Shown: piece after piece, positions 34,627 to 48,119 of the stretch | Layout of the letters: each line of letters opens with the position of its first letter | Position numbering within the stretch: the first letter of the stretch is position 1 | Assembly: GCA_963921825.1 (NCBI GenBank) | Contig: OY997591.1 | Location: forward strand, 22,749,515 to 22,813,514 | Direction: 5' to 3' | Source of the DNA: Erodium maritimum | Taxonomy: Eukaryota > Streptophyta > Magnoliopsida > Geraniales > Geraniaceae | Length of the DNA: 64,000 bases | Notes under the pieces: model-generated | Databases searched by the model: none | What the model was told of the DNA's origin: nothing | Seen by the model: the letters and a program-made list of their open reading frames with translations, nothing else | Made by a program: the position numbers and the translations under genes

Positions 34627-35187
34627 TGTTGTAAGATATTTTGAAAGGACCGAATTGATGAGGAAGGGTAATCAAAATGTAATGCACCAAGAAGGCATCT
34701 GATATCTCGACTTCCAATGTCTTCAGTTTTGCCGCAATATCCCTCATTCTCATGACGTGCTCGCGCACACCACAGAGACCCGTGAGCTTAACAAAGGAAA
34801 ACCGTCCGATGAGGGTACTAGCCAAGGACTTATCCGAAGTCTGGAATTGCTCATCAATCGCCGCAAGAAGCGAACGAGCATTTCCATACTTCTCCACCGA
34901 GCCCCTTATGCCAACGGATATGTGAGTCTTTATGAACATGACTAAGAGTCGGTTAGACTTCTCCCATTTCTCATGTAGCTCACTTTCCACTCCTTGGCAT
35001 CTAAAGCTGGTGGTTCATCCTTAAGAATGGCATAATCCATATCAGCCACTCCTACAGCTAGAAGTACCCTCTCTTTCCAGATGGAATAGTTTTCCCCATT
35101 CAGCATGGGAACCTCTACCTTAAGGTCATTAATATTAAAAGAGTTCGATGCTGCAAACATTACATGCATAGTAAAAAATAAAAACAT
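34627..35187 (-). pseudogene. Copia gag, N-terminal part
   Basis: The start region encodes VEVPMLNGENYSIWKERVLLA (the N-terminal copia gag motif LNG-x-NY-x-W), then after a frame change near 34985 ESELHEKWEKSNRLLVMFI, FQTSDKSLASTLIGRFSFVK and VREHVMRMRDIAAKLKTLE. This matches the UBN2/gag_pre family. It stops at the solo LTR; the knuckle region continues beyond 31690. Confidence 0.85.
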
Positions 35188-35708
35188 AAATGAGACTAAC
35201 TATCATGCTTTACAAGCATAAGCATACAAAATGTATCTATCGACATACAACTTGCCTGTGGGCTAAAGCCATATGCAAACAGAACATTCATACAACAATG
35301 AATCTATCGACATACAACTTGTCTGTGGGCTAAAGTTATACGCAAATAGAACATTCAGACATAGCAACCAATGAAACTATCAAAATCATGTTCCTTTTCC
35401 TAATTCCTATGGGTAGATTAGGAAATATAATTTTGATATTTTATTCTGATCAATTATGTAGAGTTTTATAGAATATCCTGTGTGATCTTTTCTATCAAAT
35501 TTTGATATAATTAATCACAAACTTAATGATTTATTTTCATATATATACATTGTTAATTTAAAGATGTTGTGGCTACTCTTTAAACAAACAATATACACAT
35601 ATACAAATCAAAGATGGATAATAAAACACCAAAACAATGGCAATTTTAAGCTGAAAAATCAGCTTCACACTAAAATAACAAATATATTTCAGTGAGAAAC
35701 TTCAACCA

Positions 35709-35819
35709 GAGCTTACTTAGCTCAATGGTAAGGGTTCGTTTTGGTTCCACCAGGTTCGAATCCCGCAGAATGCGATGGTGTAAATTTTGATTTTAAATCA
35801 AAAGTTGGCCCAAAAAAAC
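35709..35819 (+). mobile_element. Probable tRNA-derived SINE
   Basis: A pol III A box (TAGCTCAATGG, 35718-35728) and a perfect B box (GGTTCGAATCC, 35752-35762) are spaced about as in tRNA genes. They are followed by ~50 bp of unrelated sequence and an A-rich end (CCCAAAAAAAC). The arms do not fold as a complete tRNA. It lies in the copia leader. No clear TSD was seen. Confidence 0.5.
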
Positions 35820-36266
35820 AACCCATATCGACGGCCCGTACGTTATCCACTACCAAAAGTAAAATGGGCCCGTACTTGGTCCACGACCCTAAGTAAAATT
35901 AGTCATATAACATGACAATCTGTTGATACAACAAGGAACGCACATCCCAGCCCAACACTGGGTTCGAATCCAGCGGCACATTTTTTTAATATGCCAAAGC
36001 GTCAAAACGACGTTGCAGCTCCCTTCCCTGACCTCTAGCCGGGTCAGGAATCGGGTCTCGCGACCCGACGCAACCCAGAACGGGTTTTGCCGTAACTCAA
36101 CAACCAGACATCCATTTTTCGCCCATAATATATCAAAACGTTCATATCAAAATTACCCATTCATATATGAACTTAGAAAAATTAAATAAGCACATATTTG
36201 GGCACAACAAGCACAAATCCGAGAGAGAAAAGATGCACCCAAAAAGCAAGGCATAGATATAAACAT

Positions 36267-36280
36267 GCTCTGATACCAAC
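36267..36280 (-). promoter_or_regulatory. Copia primer-binding site
   Basis: GCTCTGATACCAAC on the plus strand, i.e. GTTGGTATCAGAGC on the minus strand, directly adjacent to the LTR. It is complementary to initiator tRNA-Met. Confidence 0.85.
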
Positions 36281-36599
36281 TGTAAGTCCTAACATGCATC
36301 TCTAAACATGTTAGAATCTGAAACGCGAAAGATCGAATTACTTACCGCCAGCCATTGCTAACTTCAATTAGATTGAAGACCTTGGTGTATCCAGAAGATG
36401 CTCCTGGACTTCCAACACCTCCACACTTTTATCTCTCTGATGTGTATGAGTTTTTCGTAAATGAAATTGTGTGTGGCAATTGGGGACCGGAATCAATATT
36501 TATCTCTCTCCAATTATAACTGCTCCATCAATGGTTATGAGGAAGAGACACCATTGACATGACATTTTGACACTTGTACTAATTATATTATTGATCACA
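36281..36599 (-). repeat. Copia 5' LTR (~319 bp)
   Basis: The inner edge TGTAAGTCCTAACATG abuts the PBS. The outer edge, probably at TTGATCACA (36591-36599), gives TG...CA ends on the minus strand but is not confirmed by a second copy or a TSD. Confidence 0.55.
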
Positions 36600-37480
36600 C
36601 CTTATGAATTCAAATAATGAGAGATTAAACTTACACAACACATTTGATGCGAGGAGATTCCCAATGTTTTATAAGGATCTCTTCAATACAAACGAGACTA
36701 AGCATGACATAGCTAGTATGTTGACTCCGGACTTTGATCTCAACGTTTCTGCTTATGATCGTTATGGGAAGCTCTACCTGTGCCCACTCTTCGCCCGCTC
36801 GATTGGTTCTGGGTTCGCGAGATTCACATCAACCTAGAATATCTTGGAGATTTGGTGGACTAAAAAGCAGAGTTTCCTGATGTAGTTTTCATATTTGGGA
36901 AAAAAAAATCTACTGTATGAACATTAGTACAAGAATTTAAATAAAAAAGAAATTATGTTTCAAGTTCAAGAATTACTGAAAAAAAAGAAGAAGAATTAAT
37001 TTTAAAAAGGAAAAGAGTGAAGATAAAAAAAGAATTAAAAAAGATTTTTTTAATAATTTGGTTATTGATATTTAAAATGAATTACTGAAAAAAAATAATT
37101 ATTGATAGAAAAAAGTTAAAATTAAAAATAATAATTATTGAAATTTAATATAATCAGTAAAATTAAAATAAATTAAATAAGTGAGACTAAACAAATAAAA
37201 ATATTTAAAAAATATATTCTTAATGGCATATTTTAAAAATTAAAAATTTATAAGGATATTTTATATATTTTGGTTTTAAAAGAAACAATGACATGATTTT
37301 GAAAATTTGATGACGAATTATAGATATTTTCGACTTTTTATATCAGTTAGAGATGAAGAGTTAATAATGTTGGACTAAAATGAAACAAAAAGATAAAATT
37401 AAAGGAGTTAAATGTAAATAAATAATTACGGGATGATATAAAAAACGATAATAAAATAGATCATAGGTAATTTCCTTAAA
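36600..37480. other. Intergenic, including an AT-rich half of a TIR element
   Basis: 36604-36840 is an open stretch with no recognised protein. 36860-37475 is AT-rich, and its right end (GGAGTTAAATGTAAA, GGGATGATATAAAAA) mirrors the left arm at 14168-14454. It is probably a degenerate member of that TIR family. Confidence 0.35.
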
Positions 37481-37676
37481 AAAATCGACCCCCGTTTGGT
37501 GTGGCTTGCCTCGTGGTAATATCACCGTGCTGTCATTTCGAAACAAGAATTATTCAATCATTCACTGCCACATGCTTCAGATGAACCGTGCAAAACAAAT
37601 ATTGACCGTGCAAAACAAATAAATGACAGGAGGGTAAATTCGTAATTACGTTTTGTCGATATTGCATATAGTGCAG

Positions 37677-37684
37677 TAGGGTTT
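37677..37684 (-). promoter_or_regulatory. Telo-box of the RPS15A promoter
   Basis: TAGGGTTT on the plus strand (AAACCCTA on the minus) lies just upstream of a pyrimidine-rich 5' leader (TTTTTCTCTTCGGCTCTTCTC). Telo-boxes next to a TOP-like leader are characteristic of plant ribosomal-protein promoters. Confidence 0.6.
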
Positions 37685-39757
<2,073 letters not shown>

Positions 39758-39989
39758 GGCAAATACATCAAGACTGCTTCTGAGTTTGTTCCCTCTATAT
39801 AGGGAGTATCTGTTTTTGTGGTGTACCTGGGATGTTAAAATACCGTAGATTTAGTACTATGTTTGGTTTGATTCAAATTTTGTTATCTGCTGTGGTGAAG
39901 CCTACTGCCCTTTTTGAATGACGCTTTTATGTTGTGTTTATTAGTCCAAGCCCTGTTTGGTTGTTCATTTAGTAGCGAATGTATTTGTC

Positions 39990-40868
39990 TCCTGATTTCT
40001 ACAAAGATTTACAGGTTTTGATGTCATTGCAACGCCTGTTACCAATGAACCAAATAGAAAGTATTGTTACGCACAAACAAGTTTATGACCTTAGAGCAGA
40101 CGTTGTAGACGGCGGAAAGGAAGGAAAGTCGATGGTTTGTGGGGTTTGTGGTCCTACTCGGAATCTGACATCGCCAATGAACAGGCCAAGTCCGGCCAGA
40201 AGTTACCCCCTCCGCCGACCACCGTCAACCTCCATCCTACCTCTGCGTTTCAGAAACCAGTGGAGAAAAGCTTGAGGATGGCGTCACTTTGGTAGATCTG
40301 GAGTCGGTGAGGGTCGTCGCTGCAACGAAACCATCATCGACAATATATCTTGACATTTGGCAGATCTGGATTCTGGTAGGGTCTCAACTGCAGCTGGGGA
40401 TGCATGTTTGACAGAGTATTGATGAGAGGTGGAATAGGCGGGATTGGCTTCGGACTGACAGAGTATTGAACAGTTGCATGTGGATGAGTCTTCGACATCA
40501 GAGGATGATTTATTTGTTTTGTTAATGAAAATTTTAAAACAAGAATTAATAAAAATTATTTATATAAAAAAGAAATAAACAAAAATTAGAAAAAGATAGA
40601 TATTAAACATTTAATTGAACAAAAAATATATATTAGAATTTTAAAAAATAAATTAGGTTTAGGGCTGGAAGGGTAGATGGTGTAAATTTAGATAATAGTT
40701 GATGGTATTTGGGGCATTTTTGAAAAAAATAAACTGTAAACGGATGAAAATTGGACGGAAGGGTTCGTTACAAGTTGAAAAATAAGAGTATGTATTAGTT
40801 AAAAAATATATCAGGATATGCATCAGATAATCGTGCCAACTTACGGGTAGGTAGTTATAATTATCCCA
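39990..40868. repeat. Probable half of a Mutator-like element downstream of RPS15A
   Basis: A GC-rich block (40090-40300, with CGGCGG and CCGCCGACCACC) is followed by an AT-rich tract, then an arm ending GGTAGGTAGTTATAATTATCCC at 40868. This is the same order as in the other Mutator-like elements here. A matching left terminus was not found. Confidence 0.35.
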
Positions 40869-41093
40869 TGAAATATTGAGTAAAATCAATAAATAATATT
40901 GAATATTTACCTCCGGGTCGGATGGATCCGACACCCATACCCAAGGCAGTCTGGACTACACGGATGATGACGAGGAGGTTGGCCCCAATGAAAAAAATAA
41001 CGAGGCACGGTGAGCTGTCTCGCGGGTCACCATGAGTCACCTAGGGCACCTCGGGGTGTCGATGGGGAGCCACACCCCAACCTCTATGAATCA

Positions 41094-43580
41094 TGTAAGA
41101 ACCACTTCCGGTCAACGCCGGTCAAATCGGCGGAAAAACAGAAATTTTTAAATTTTTTTTGGACATACACCTAAATGAACCTAAAAAGGACCCCGAGGGT
41201 CATATCAGACTTACGTTGACCCCGATATCGACCAAAGTGAGTTCTGGGTGACTCATGGAAACTTTTTGACCAATTCTGGAAAAGTTGACTTTTTGCAGTA
41301 AAAGTCAACCGAGCGACGTTTTGGTCCGTTCGAGGCCCGTTTTGGATCCAAAAAGCTTAGCCGTCGTTACAGCGGTCTTAGTTGGGCCGTTTCCTTGCAA
41401 CACGTGAAATTTCGTAATTTCTTGGAAAATGGGTCTGTTCGGGGCCCGAGACGGCCGAATTTCGCGAATCAGACTGAAAAATATCTACAAAGATATTTTT
41501 TCAAAAAGGTGGGACCCACTTGCCACATGTCACACAAGTGGTGATGGTTTGTATTTTTGAGCAAAACAAAAGGAAAGAGATGAGAGAGGGTTCGACCATA
41601 ACAAAAAAAAGAGAAGGAGAGAGAGATGAGAGAAGAAGGAGAAGGAGAAAAGGAAAAGGAAAGAAGAGAGAAGGTTAGGGTTTGTCGTTTTCCCGACAAT
41701 CCGACCGACGGATCGTCTCAACGGTCACATATCCGAGCTCCCCTTGTCAGTCCCTACGCTGAGAACCCTTTTGTTTCTCGTTTTGCTACGTTTGAAAATT
41801 AGGGTTTGAGTTTAAAACGAGTTAAATATGGTTGAGTTGAGGTGTAGGGTTCGTTGGGGACGTTTTGGGGCGAAAATGACCGGAGGCTCGGGGGAGCTGC
41901 GATCACCGTGGGTGGTGGCTGGCCGGAGCTGGGACCGGCCACCACAGTGGTGAACCGGTCCAAACCGGTCCAGCCACCCACGGCTAGTGGTGGCCGGGTG
42001 GGGCCCACGTGTTCGGGCCTCGGATTTTTCGTGTTCGGGTGGTTTTGGACGATCCCCAAGTCGATAATTAACACCCGGAACGAATTATGGAATTAAATTG
42101 TGAAAATTGGAAATGACGGGTTTAGAAACTTTAAACGCGAATTAAATCGCTCGGAAGTCGGAAATTGATTCCGTCGATTGCATTGGAACCCTTGAATTAA
42201 TTTAGGATCGTAGAAACGAAAATGGGAATTTTCGGAGCCCCGGAAGGGCGTTTTCCGATCCCGGGCAGATTCGCCGAGCCGGGCGAATCGGGCCTTTCCG
42301 GGCCCGTGGTTGACAATGTCGAGTAATTGGGAAGTTTGGGAGTGATCGGCATTGTCGGGGTTGGTTTTGGGCGTCAAATTCATTAAAATTCAGCTTTGCC
42401 TGCGAACTTAAAAAAAGTGCTTTAATTTGTGTTCATGTTAGATCGTGCCGCCGACCGCGGAAAGGGGAGACTAGGCGAGTGATCGCGACCGCGCAGGAGC
42501 TTGAGCGTGGACTGTTGGGAAAGCGTTACGAGGTAGGGAAAAGTAGCCGGATCTCGGCCCTGACTAGGGAAAGTTAACAGTAGAAATGCATGTGACACTT
42601 GTGGTGTCATAGGATAAGTGAACGTATCGAACATTAGAAATGCATGTGGCATTTGGTTGTGCCCGTAGGTTGAGTGAATTGTTTGTGTTTGTGTGTGGCC
42701 ATGTGTGCCTGTGGGGGGGTTGAACCCGTATTGGTTGACTGACGTGCCGAGTGGTAGTTAGTCGTGTTGTTATATTCTTTTTCCTTCTATTTGCGGGGTA
42801 TTGTGTGCTATTTGGTTGTGACTGTGATTGTTCTGGTGATACCTGTTGAGCTGTGCTCGAGAGGTGTGTCGTACCTTCCAATGCGCGGTCGGTAAAGTGC
42901 TGAGGGCCGTGGTTGGTAAAGTGCTGATGCTGGATTTATGCCCGAGGGGTGTGTCGTACCCTCCGATGCGCGGTCAGTAAAGTGCTGAGGGCTGTGGTTC
43001 CCGCCAGGTTCGTCGTACCTTCTGGCGCGTGATCGGTAAAGTGCTGAGGCTTGTGGTTGTGGTTTGCGTGACTTTGATCACTTTTGTGTTGTGTTCTTTG
43101 AGGTCGTCTTTACTGTGTCGGGTCTACATTACGGGCACGGGTGTTTAGATTGGTTGGGGAAAGTAACAGTTTTCGTGTGACAGTCGGGTTATTTGAGTTT
43201 GGGATTGTAGTCCCCGGTGTTTTGTTTGTTGTCGGTGTTCCCAGCATTTCTGTTGGTATGCCGTAGTCAATCTGGTATCCGTGGTGGTGAGTGAAACGCT
43301 CACCCCTTGCTGCTTTTCCTATAGGTACTGGTCACGAGGCGGACTACGGGGAACTCTCGAAGCTTGAAGAGCTGGGAGCGGGAGTCCGGGTTTTTGGGAG
43401 TTTAGCGACGTACGCTTTGGTTTTTGTCCGCTTCTTTTGGACGTATTTTCAGCTGTAAAAATATTGTTTTTGATTAACTTAAGCGGTGATTTTAAGCGGT
43501 TTATTAAAATGTTTGAAAATTGTTTTACTGTTTCACCGTTCGCATTCCGGGTCCGGTCATACCGAATTCGGGGCGTGACA
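41094..43580 (+). repeat. Solo gypsy LTR, 2.5 kb, 5-bp TSD
   Basis: It starts TGTAAGAACCACTTCCGG and ends ATTCGGGGCGTGACA, flanked by perfect AATCA (41089-41093 and 43581-43585). It is homologous to the LTR at 8096. It contains a W-box palindrome (41284-41309), paired CCGGTCCAAACCGG-type inverted repeats (41900-42000) and tandem units with GTGTGTCGTACC and GGTAAAGTGCTGAGG (42850-43070). No internal region remains. Confidence 0.92.
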
Positions 43581-43866
43581 AATCAGATACCTTCTAATTC
43601 CCAACCTCCTCTTTTCCCTAACATACTCCTTGGACGACTGTTACGACATAACAGGACCGGTCAAGTCGAGACGGGGAGAGTCTCATGGATTCGCAGCACC
43701 AAGAACAATTGAAATATGGAACCAGTCCCTAGCATCTCCCTGGGTTCTACCGAACGCTTAGTTATATGATTAGTGTTTTGACCGTCACCGAAACTATATC
43801 TCATCCTACTAATTGATTTTCACTTTTATACGGTCATTATGACTACTTTATCTTTATATCAATAAA

Positions 43867-44907
43867 GGGTTATTTACGATAAGGTACCCTAATGTTTCGT
43901 CCACGAACGATAAGGTACCCTTATGAGTTTTTTGTCCGATAAAGTACCCAAATGATTCGTCCACGAACGATTTGGTTAAAATTGGCATATTCCATTAGAA
44001 AACTAACGGAATATTTCTCCAAATCAGACACGTGCAGTTAAGTGGGGTGTGAAATGACGATTTTACCCTTTCTTATTTTAAGCTTATAAATTTGATAGAC
44101 AAAATATTAAAAATATTAAAAAAATACAAAATATTTAAATATTAAAAAAAATTAAAAATTAAATAAAAAATTAAAAAAATAAAAAAATAAAAAATATTAA
44201 AATAATAAATTAATAAAAATAAAATAAATAAATATTTAAATTAAAATATTTAAATAATAAAAATAAAAATAATAAAAAATAATAATAAAATAATAAAAAT
44301 AATAAAATAAAATATTAAAATAATAAAATAGAAAATATTTAAAAAAAACTGATTTTTGAAAATAAAAACTGATTTTTTGAAATAAAAACTTGTTTTTGAA
44401 AATAAAAACTGATTTTTGAAAATAAAAACTGATTTTGAAAGTAAAAACTGATTTAAAAAAAATAAAAACTGATTTTTAAATATAAAACCTGATTTTTTAA
44501 TATACAAAAAAACTAATTATTAAAAAATAAAAACTGATTTTTAAATATAAAAATCTGATTTAAAAAAATAAAAACTGATTTTTGAAAATAAAAACCAAAT
44601 TCAGTTTTACAAAAATATAACTTTTAAAAAAAATTTAATTGATTTTGAAAATTAAAAATAATTAGAAAATATAAATTAAAGAAAAATAATAACTGAGGGT
44701 ATAATGGTCTTTTCACTCTTACGTCAAAAGTCAACTAAAATGTAAAAGGGCAAAATAGTCATTCTACATAATTCTGTTAGTTTTTTAACAGCATTAACCC
44801 AAATCGTTCCTTGACGAATCATTTGGGTACCTTATCGTACAAAAAATTCATAAGGGTACCTTATCGTTCGTGGACGAAACTTTAGGGTACCTTATCGTAA
44901 ATAACCC
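43867..44907. mobile_element. Mutator-like MITE, 1.04 kb, perfect 9-bp TSD
   Basis: TIRs start GGGTTATTTACGATAAGG and run ~200 bp on each side. The flanking 9-bp duplication ATCAATAAA (43858-43866 and 44908-44916) is perfect, which is diagnostic of Mutator-like transposition. The interior is ~85-90% A+T by eye and contains about a dozen AAAAACTGATTTTT-type units (44345-44600). No coding capacity. It is the deletion counterpart of 12495-13628, lacking the GC-rich cargo. Confidence 0.92.
44345..44600. repeat. Imperfect array of AAAAACTGATTTTT units
   Basis: About a dozen near-copies of CTGATTTTTGAAAATAAAAA are spaced ~22-25 bp. Each is a short imperfect palindrome. Related units occur in the three other Mutator-like elements. 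Confidence 0.75.
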
Positions 44908-45489
44908 ATCAATAAAATTACATTCGTATGCTAAACAAAAATACTTTAAAAGAAAATAAAAAGTAATAGAAGAAAATAAATAATATAATAAAATAAGTTA
45001 GTAACGTTAATTGTGAATGTCAGATTCAATTGATTATTGGCTACCACAGTTCGAATATATTATGTATTTCTAACAGATAATATATTTGAATTCACTCTAT
45101 ATATACATATCTTGTTCTCTTTATGATTTTCGTCTCTCAACATGTTTTCTCTTTTCGATTATAAAATTCATCTGTCATCTATTAAGTATGAGTTTAGTGA
45201 CCACCAGAGCGATACAAGTTGGGTTTATCTTCAAACCACAAAGTACTGGTCTCCAAGCGTGGACTAATGTTCGAGATTGACGAATTCGGATACGATGCAT
45301 TATTGATGTCTTCCCCTCCAACCATGGAGTACGAGTGCCCAACCATGGACTAAGAGAGCTACATGGATGAGGAGACGGGATATGACAGTGTCACAAAAAG
45401 GGAGACAGATGAAGATCACTACATGTCCGACGAACATCCATATAAGTCTACGATGAGTTCTTTGAAGACCATATGGATGAAAGTTAACT

Positions 45490-45650
45490 TATATGTTAGC
45501 ATAATATTTAATGTTGTATTAAGTTATATGTTAGTGTTGTATTAAGTTAAGTTATATGTTAGTGTAATATGTAAGTGTTGTATTAAATTAAGTTCTATGT
45601 TAGTGTAATATTTAGTGTTGTATTAAGTTAAATGTTAGTGTAATATTAAG
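45490..45650 (+). repeat. ~40-bp AT-rich tandem repeat (4 copies)
   Basis: Units are built from TGTTGTATTAAGTTA and TATGTTAGTGTAATAT, imperfect. They lie directly left of the LINE derivative. The preceding 45261-45489 holds a short acidic open frame (MDEETGYDSVTKRE) of unknown nature. Confidence 0.7.
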
Positions 45651-45656
45651 GGTTAA

Positions 45657-46945
45657 CTCGCAACTGGAGCCTCTGTTTCTGGCATAGGAGATGTGGTGAT
45701 GGCTGCGGATCGTCTTTCTGTGGCTCAAAGTGCTATACTCACTCAGGATAATACCATGATCGAGTTGGTGGAGTGATCAACTCCGGAAAAGTCCCTGATA
45801 TTACTCCCAGTGGTACTCTGTTTCACCCGACGATTTCCAGGGATGTTTCTCACGTAAGTTCTCATGAAATATTCATATGTAACTTGCCATATGACACCAA
45901 GGAGGAGTGGGTTCGCCATTGTTTCGAGACATTTGGTGATATACTCACTTGTTCGATCCTGAAACGACCGAACAAAAGAGGAAAATTTTTCAGGTTCGTT
46001 TCCTTCTCTTCGCCGGCGGTAGCTTCTCAGGCAGTGACTGTGTATAATGGGTATAAGGTCATCGGGCACGTCCTTTTCGTCGCCTTGTCTCGCCCCCATT
46101 TAATTTCGGTAAGACCTCTTAGTATGGGTCAGGTGGTCGAGCTGGAGATTCTGGTTGTTGACGGGACTACCACAATCCAGCTGACGCAGGCATCTCGTAA
46201 ATTTGATTTTCAAATTTCGCCTAATTCGCGAGATAGCCAACCGGATTCTCGCGGCGTAATTCTATTGCCCGAGGATCGCGTTTCTGCGCAGTACTCTATT
46301 GTTGAAGACAACGCTGACGTGGCAGTACTGACTCGGGCCGAGTGTGAAGCCCATCTGTCAGCAGGCCCGTTGGATTCAGCAGTTTTGGGCTTGGTTGTTG
46401 CTGATGGGGTAGCTGAGAAGGCCCAGGAGGGGGTTTCGGGCCAGGCTGTTTTGGATCCATTTAATGGGCTTGGTGAAGCTACAACCTTGGGTACTTCAAT
46501 AGCTCCGAACTTGGGTGACAGGATTCAAGGTAGTCCTTGGAAAGACGCATTGAGCAAACCCTCAAAACCTAAGGGGTGGGTTGTTAAAACATCTAATGGT
46601 ATTGTGACTTATTCTAAGCCTAGAACGCGCTCCATGAGTAGGGAAAGGGCTTTGCAAGTTGCCCCAGCAGTGGCAGATTTATGGAATCAGGCGACTGTGA
46701 ACTCACCTAAGGGTGTTGTACCGAGTTTCAAGGAGACTAGCAATTAATTTTGTTTTTCTCTTTGACTGTTTTTTGTATTTTTGTCTTTCCGAGGATTACT
46801 CTCTACTGGTTATAAAGGTATTTCCTTTAAGCTCCATTGTCGGGAGCTCCTCTGTAATCGTTGTCTTTGGTATTTTCGACCTTGAGTTGCTTTCCTCTTG
46901 GGAAAGTTTCTCTTTTTTCAAATAACATTTCTGTGTTGATAAAAA
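45657..46945 (+). mobile_element. ORF1-only LINE derivative with TSD
   Basis: It carries an RRM-type ORF1 (from the ATG at 45699, frame change near 45770, then to 46747). This is followed directly by a 3' UTR ending TGTTGATAAAAAAA, with no endonuclease or RT between. It is flanked by AAGGGTTAA (45648-45656 and 46946-46954). The right copy is also the tip of the adjoining MITE, so the LINE inserted into that terminus. Confidence 0.75.
45699..46747 (+). pseudogene. LINE ORF1 with N-terminal RRM
   Basis: This is an RNA-binding ORF1 protein. RNP-like motifs read IFICNLPYD (RNP2 position), RHCFETFGDIL and KFFRFVSFSSP (RNP1 position), then YNGYKVIGHVLFVALSRPH. The likely original start MAADRLSVAQSAIL (45699) runs into TGA near 45777, while the RRM frame enters as INSGKVPDITPSG, so one frameshift separates them. 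The C-terminal region is low-complexity and ends in a basic motif (TYSKPRTRSMSRERALQ). Its divergence from ORF1 at 22873 indicates a different LINE lineage. Confidence 0.75.
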
Positions 46946-46947
46946 AA

Positions 46948-47362
46948 GGGTTAATTCCACCTCAATACCCTAAATCTTTCATATTTCGTTTAGAGTACCC
47001 TAAATCTTTTTGTGTCGCCTCAATACCCTAAACTTTCGTAAATTCAATTAGAGAACCCTAAATATTTTTTGTGTCACCTCAGTACCCTAAACTTTTATTA
47101 ATACCATTTTAGTACCCATTGTTAACTTTCCATATAATTTTCCATCCAAAACAGATTAAATGACCATAATACTCTTCATTAACAACAAAATTTAAGGTAA
47201 TATTAACGGTGGGTACTAAAATGGAATTAATGAAAATTTAGGGTATTGAGGTGACACAAAAAATATTTACGGTACTCTAAGTGAAATAATAAAAGTTTAG
47301 GGTATTGATTTAGGGTACTTTAAATGAAATAGGATAGATATAAGGTACTAAGGTGGAATTAA
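46948..47362. mobile_element. TIR MITE (~415 bp)
   Basis: It starts GGGTTAATTCCACCTCAATA and ends with the inverted GGTACTAAGGTGGAATTAA. Many inverted internal phrases (CAATACCCTAAA / TTTAGGGTATTG) make the element nearly a full hairpin. No ORF. A TSD could not be defined on the right. Confidence 0.6.
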
Positions 47363-48119
47363 AATATGTAATAGTTTAGGATAAAATTTAAAATATGTAA
47401 TTTCAAATTTTATTCATCGTCAAACAAGAAACGGTAAAGCGTATAACCCAAAACAGACAACCCCAAAACCACCCTAACCGAGGTTGCTGATATGATTCCG
47501 AATGCCTTGACACCCCTCCTAGAACACACATGTTTTTGTTTCGCTGGTCAATATCGGACTCGGACATCTTCGTTGTGTCATGTCATTGCAACTCCAAGTA
47601 CTTTGACGAAGAGGTTGTTCTATTGATCTTGCAACTTGATCATTTTATCGGCCTTCTCCGTCTTCGCTCAATCAGTATATGTTTTCGCTTGATCCATGTC
47701 GGCCGTTGCATTCACATGATCGCACACTTTTCCCTTTCCTTTTCGTGGATTTTTGGCCCAACAGATGCTCTTAAGGTGGTGGGACACTTCGGTAAGCATC
47801 TCCCTCACGCGGCTCTGTGGAGACCCAATCCATTTGGGACTCGCCATCAAGAGTTTGTTCTCTCTCTCTATAGCCTCTGTCGCGCTTCACCGTCCATCCC
47901 TGTGACATCGACAAGAATATCTCATACACATTCCTCCTTCTATATCTTAGATTAATTATGAATATATTCCCTAGCTTTTAGGATAATTTACGAATTGGTT
48001 ATGTTAGAGTTTAAATATGTTTTTTTTGGTTCGATATGTTAGGTTTTTAGGTTGAATTACAGATTGGTTAGGTTTCAAATAGGTTGAATTATGGATAAAA
48101 AACTCTCTCCCTAAAAAAG
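47363..48119. other. Intergenic, no supported gene
   Basis: A 141-codon open stretch at 47530-47955 shows no recognisable domain, biased composition or context. Nothing else was seen. Confidence 0.4.

Larger units (their letters stand above)
21441..36599 (-). mobile_element. Ty1/copia element split by at least four later insertions
   Basis: The order on the minus strand is that of a copia element: LTR (36281-36599), PBS (36267-36280), leader, gag, zinc knuckle, protease-like region, GAG-pre-integrase, integrase, RT. It is interrupted by a solo gypsy LTR, a hAT, a full LINE and, at the RT, the gag-only gypsy element. RNase H and the 3' LTR are missing, so the left end of the element is lost. 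Frameshifts make it a dead copy. Confidence 0.85.

Noticed and set aside
35709-35790. Functional tRNA gene
   Set aside because: A and B boxes are good, but the cloverleaf does not close and the sequence runs into an A-rich end; a SINE is more likely.
35960-35985. A second B box (GGTTCGAATCC) suggesting a tRNA gene
   Set aside because: No matching A box or acceptor stem, and the T arm is one base short of a proper fold.
47530-47955. A 141-aa ORF
   Set aside because: No recognised motif. The start is not supported, and a competing frame exists on the other strand.
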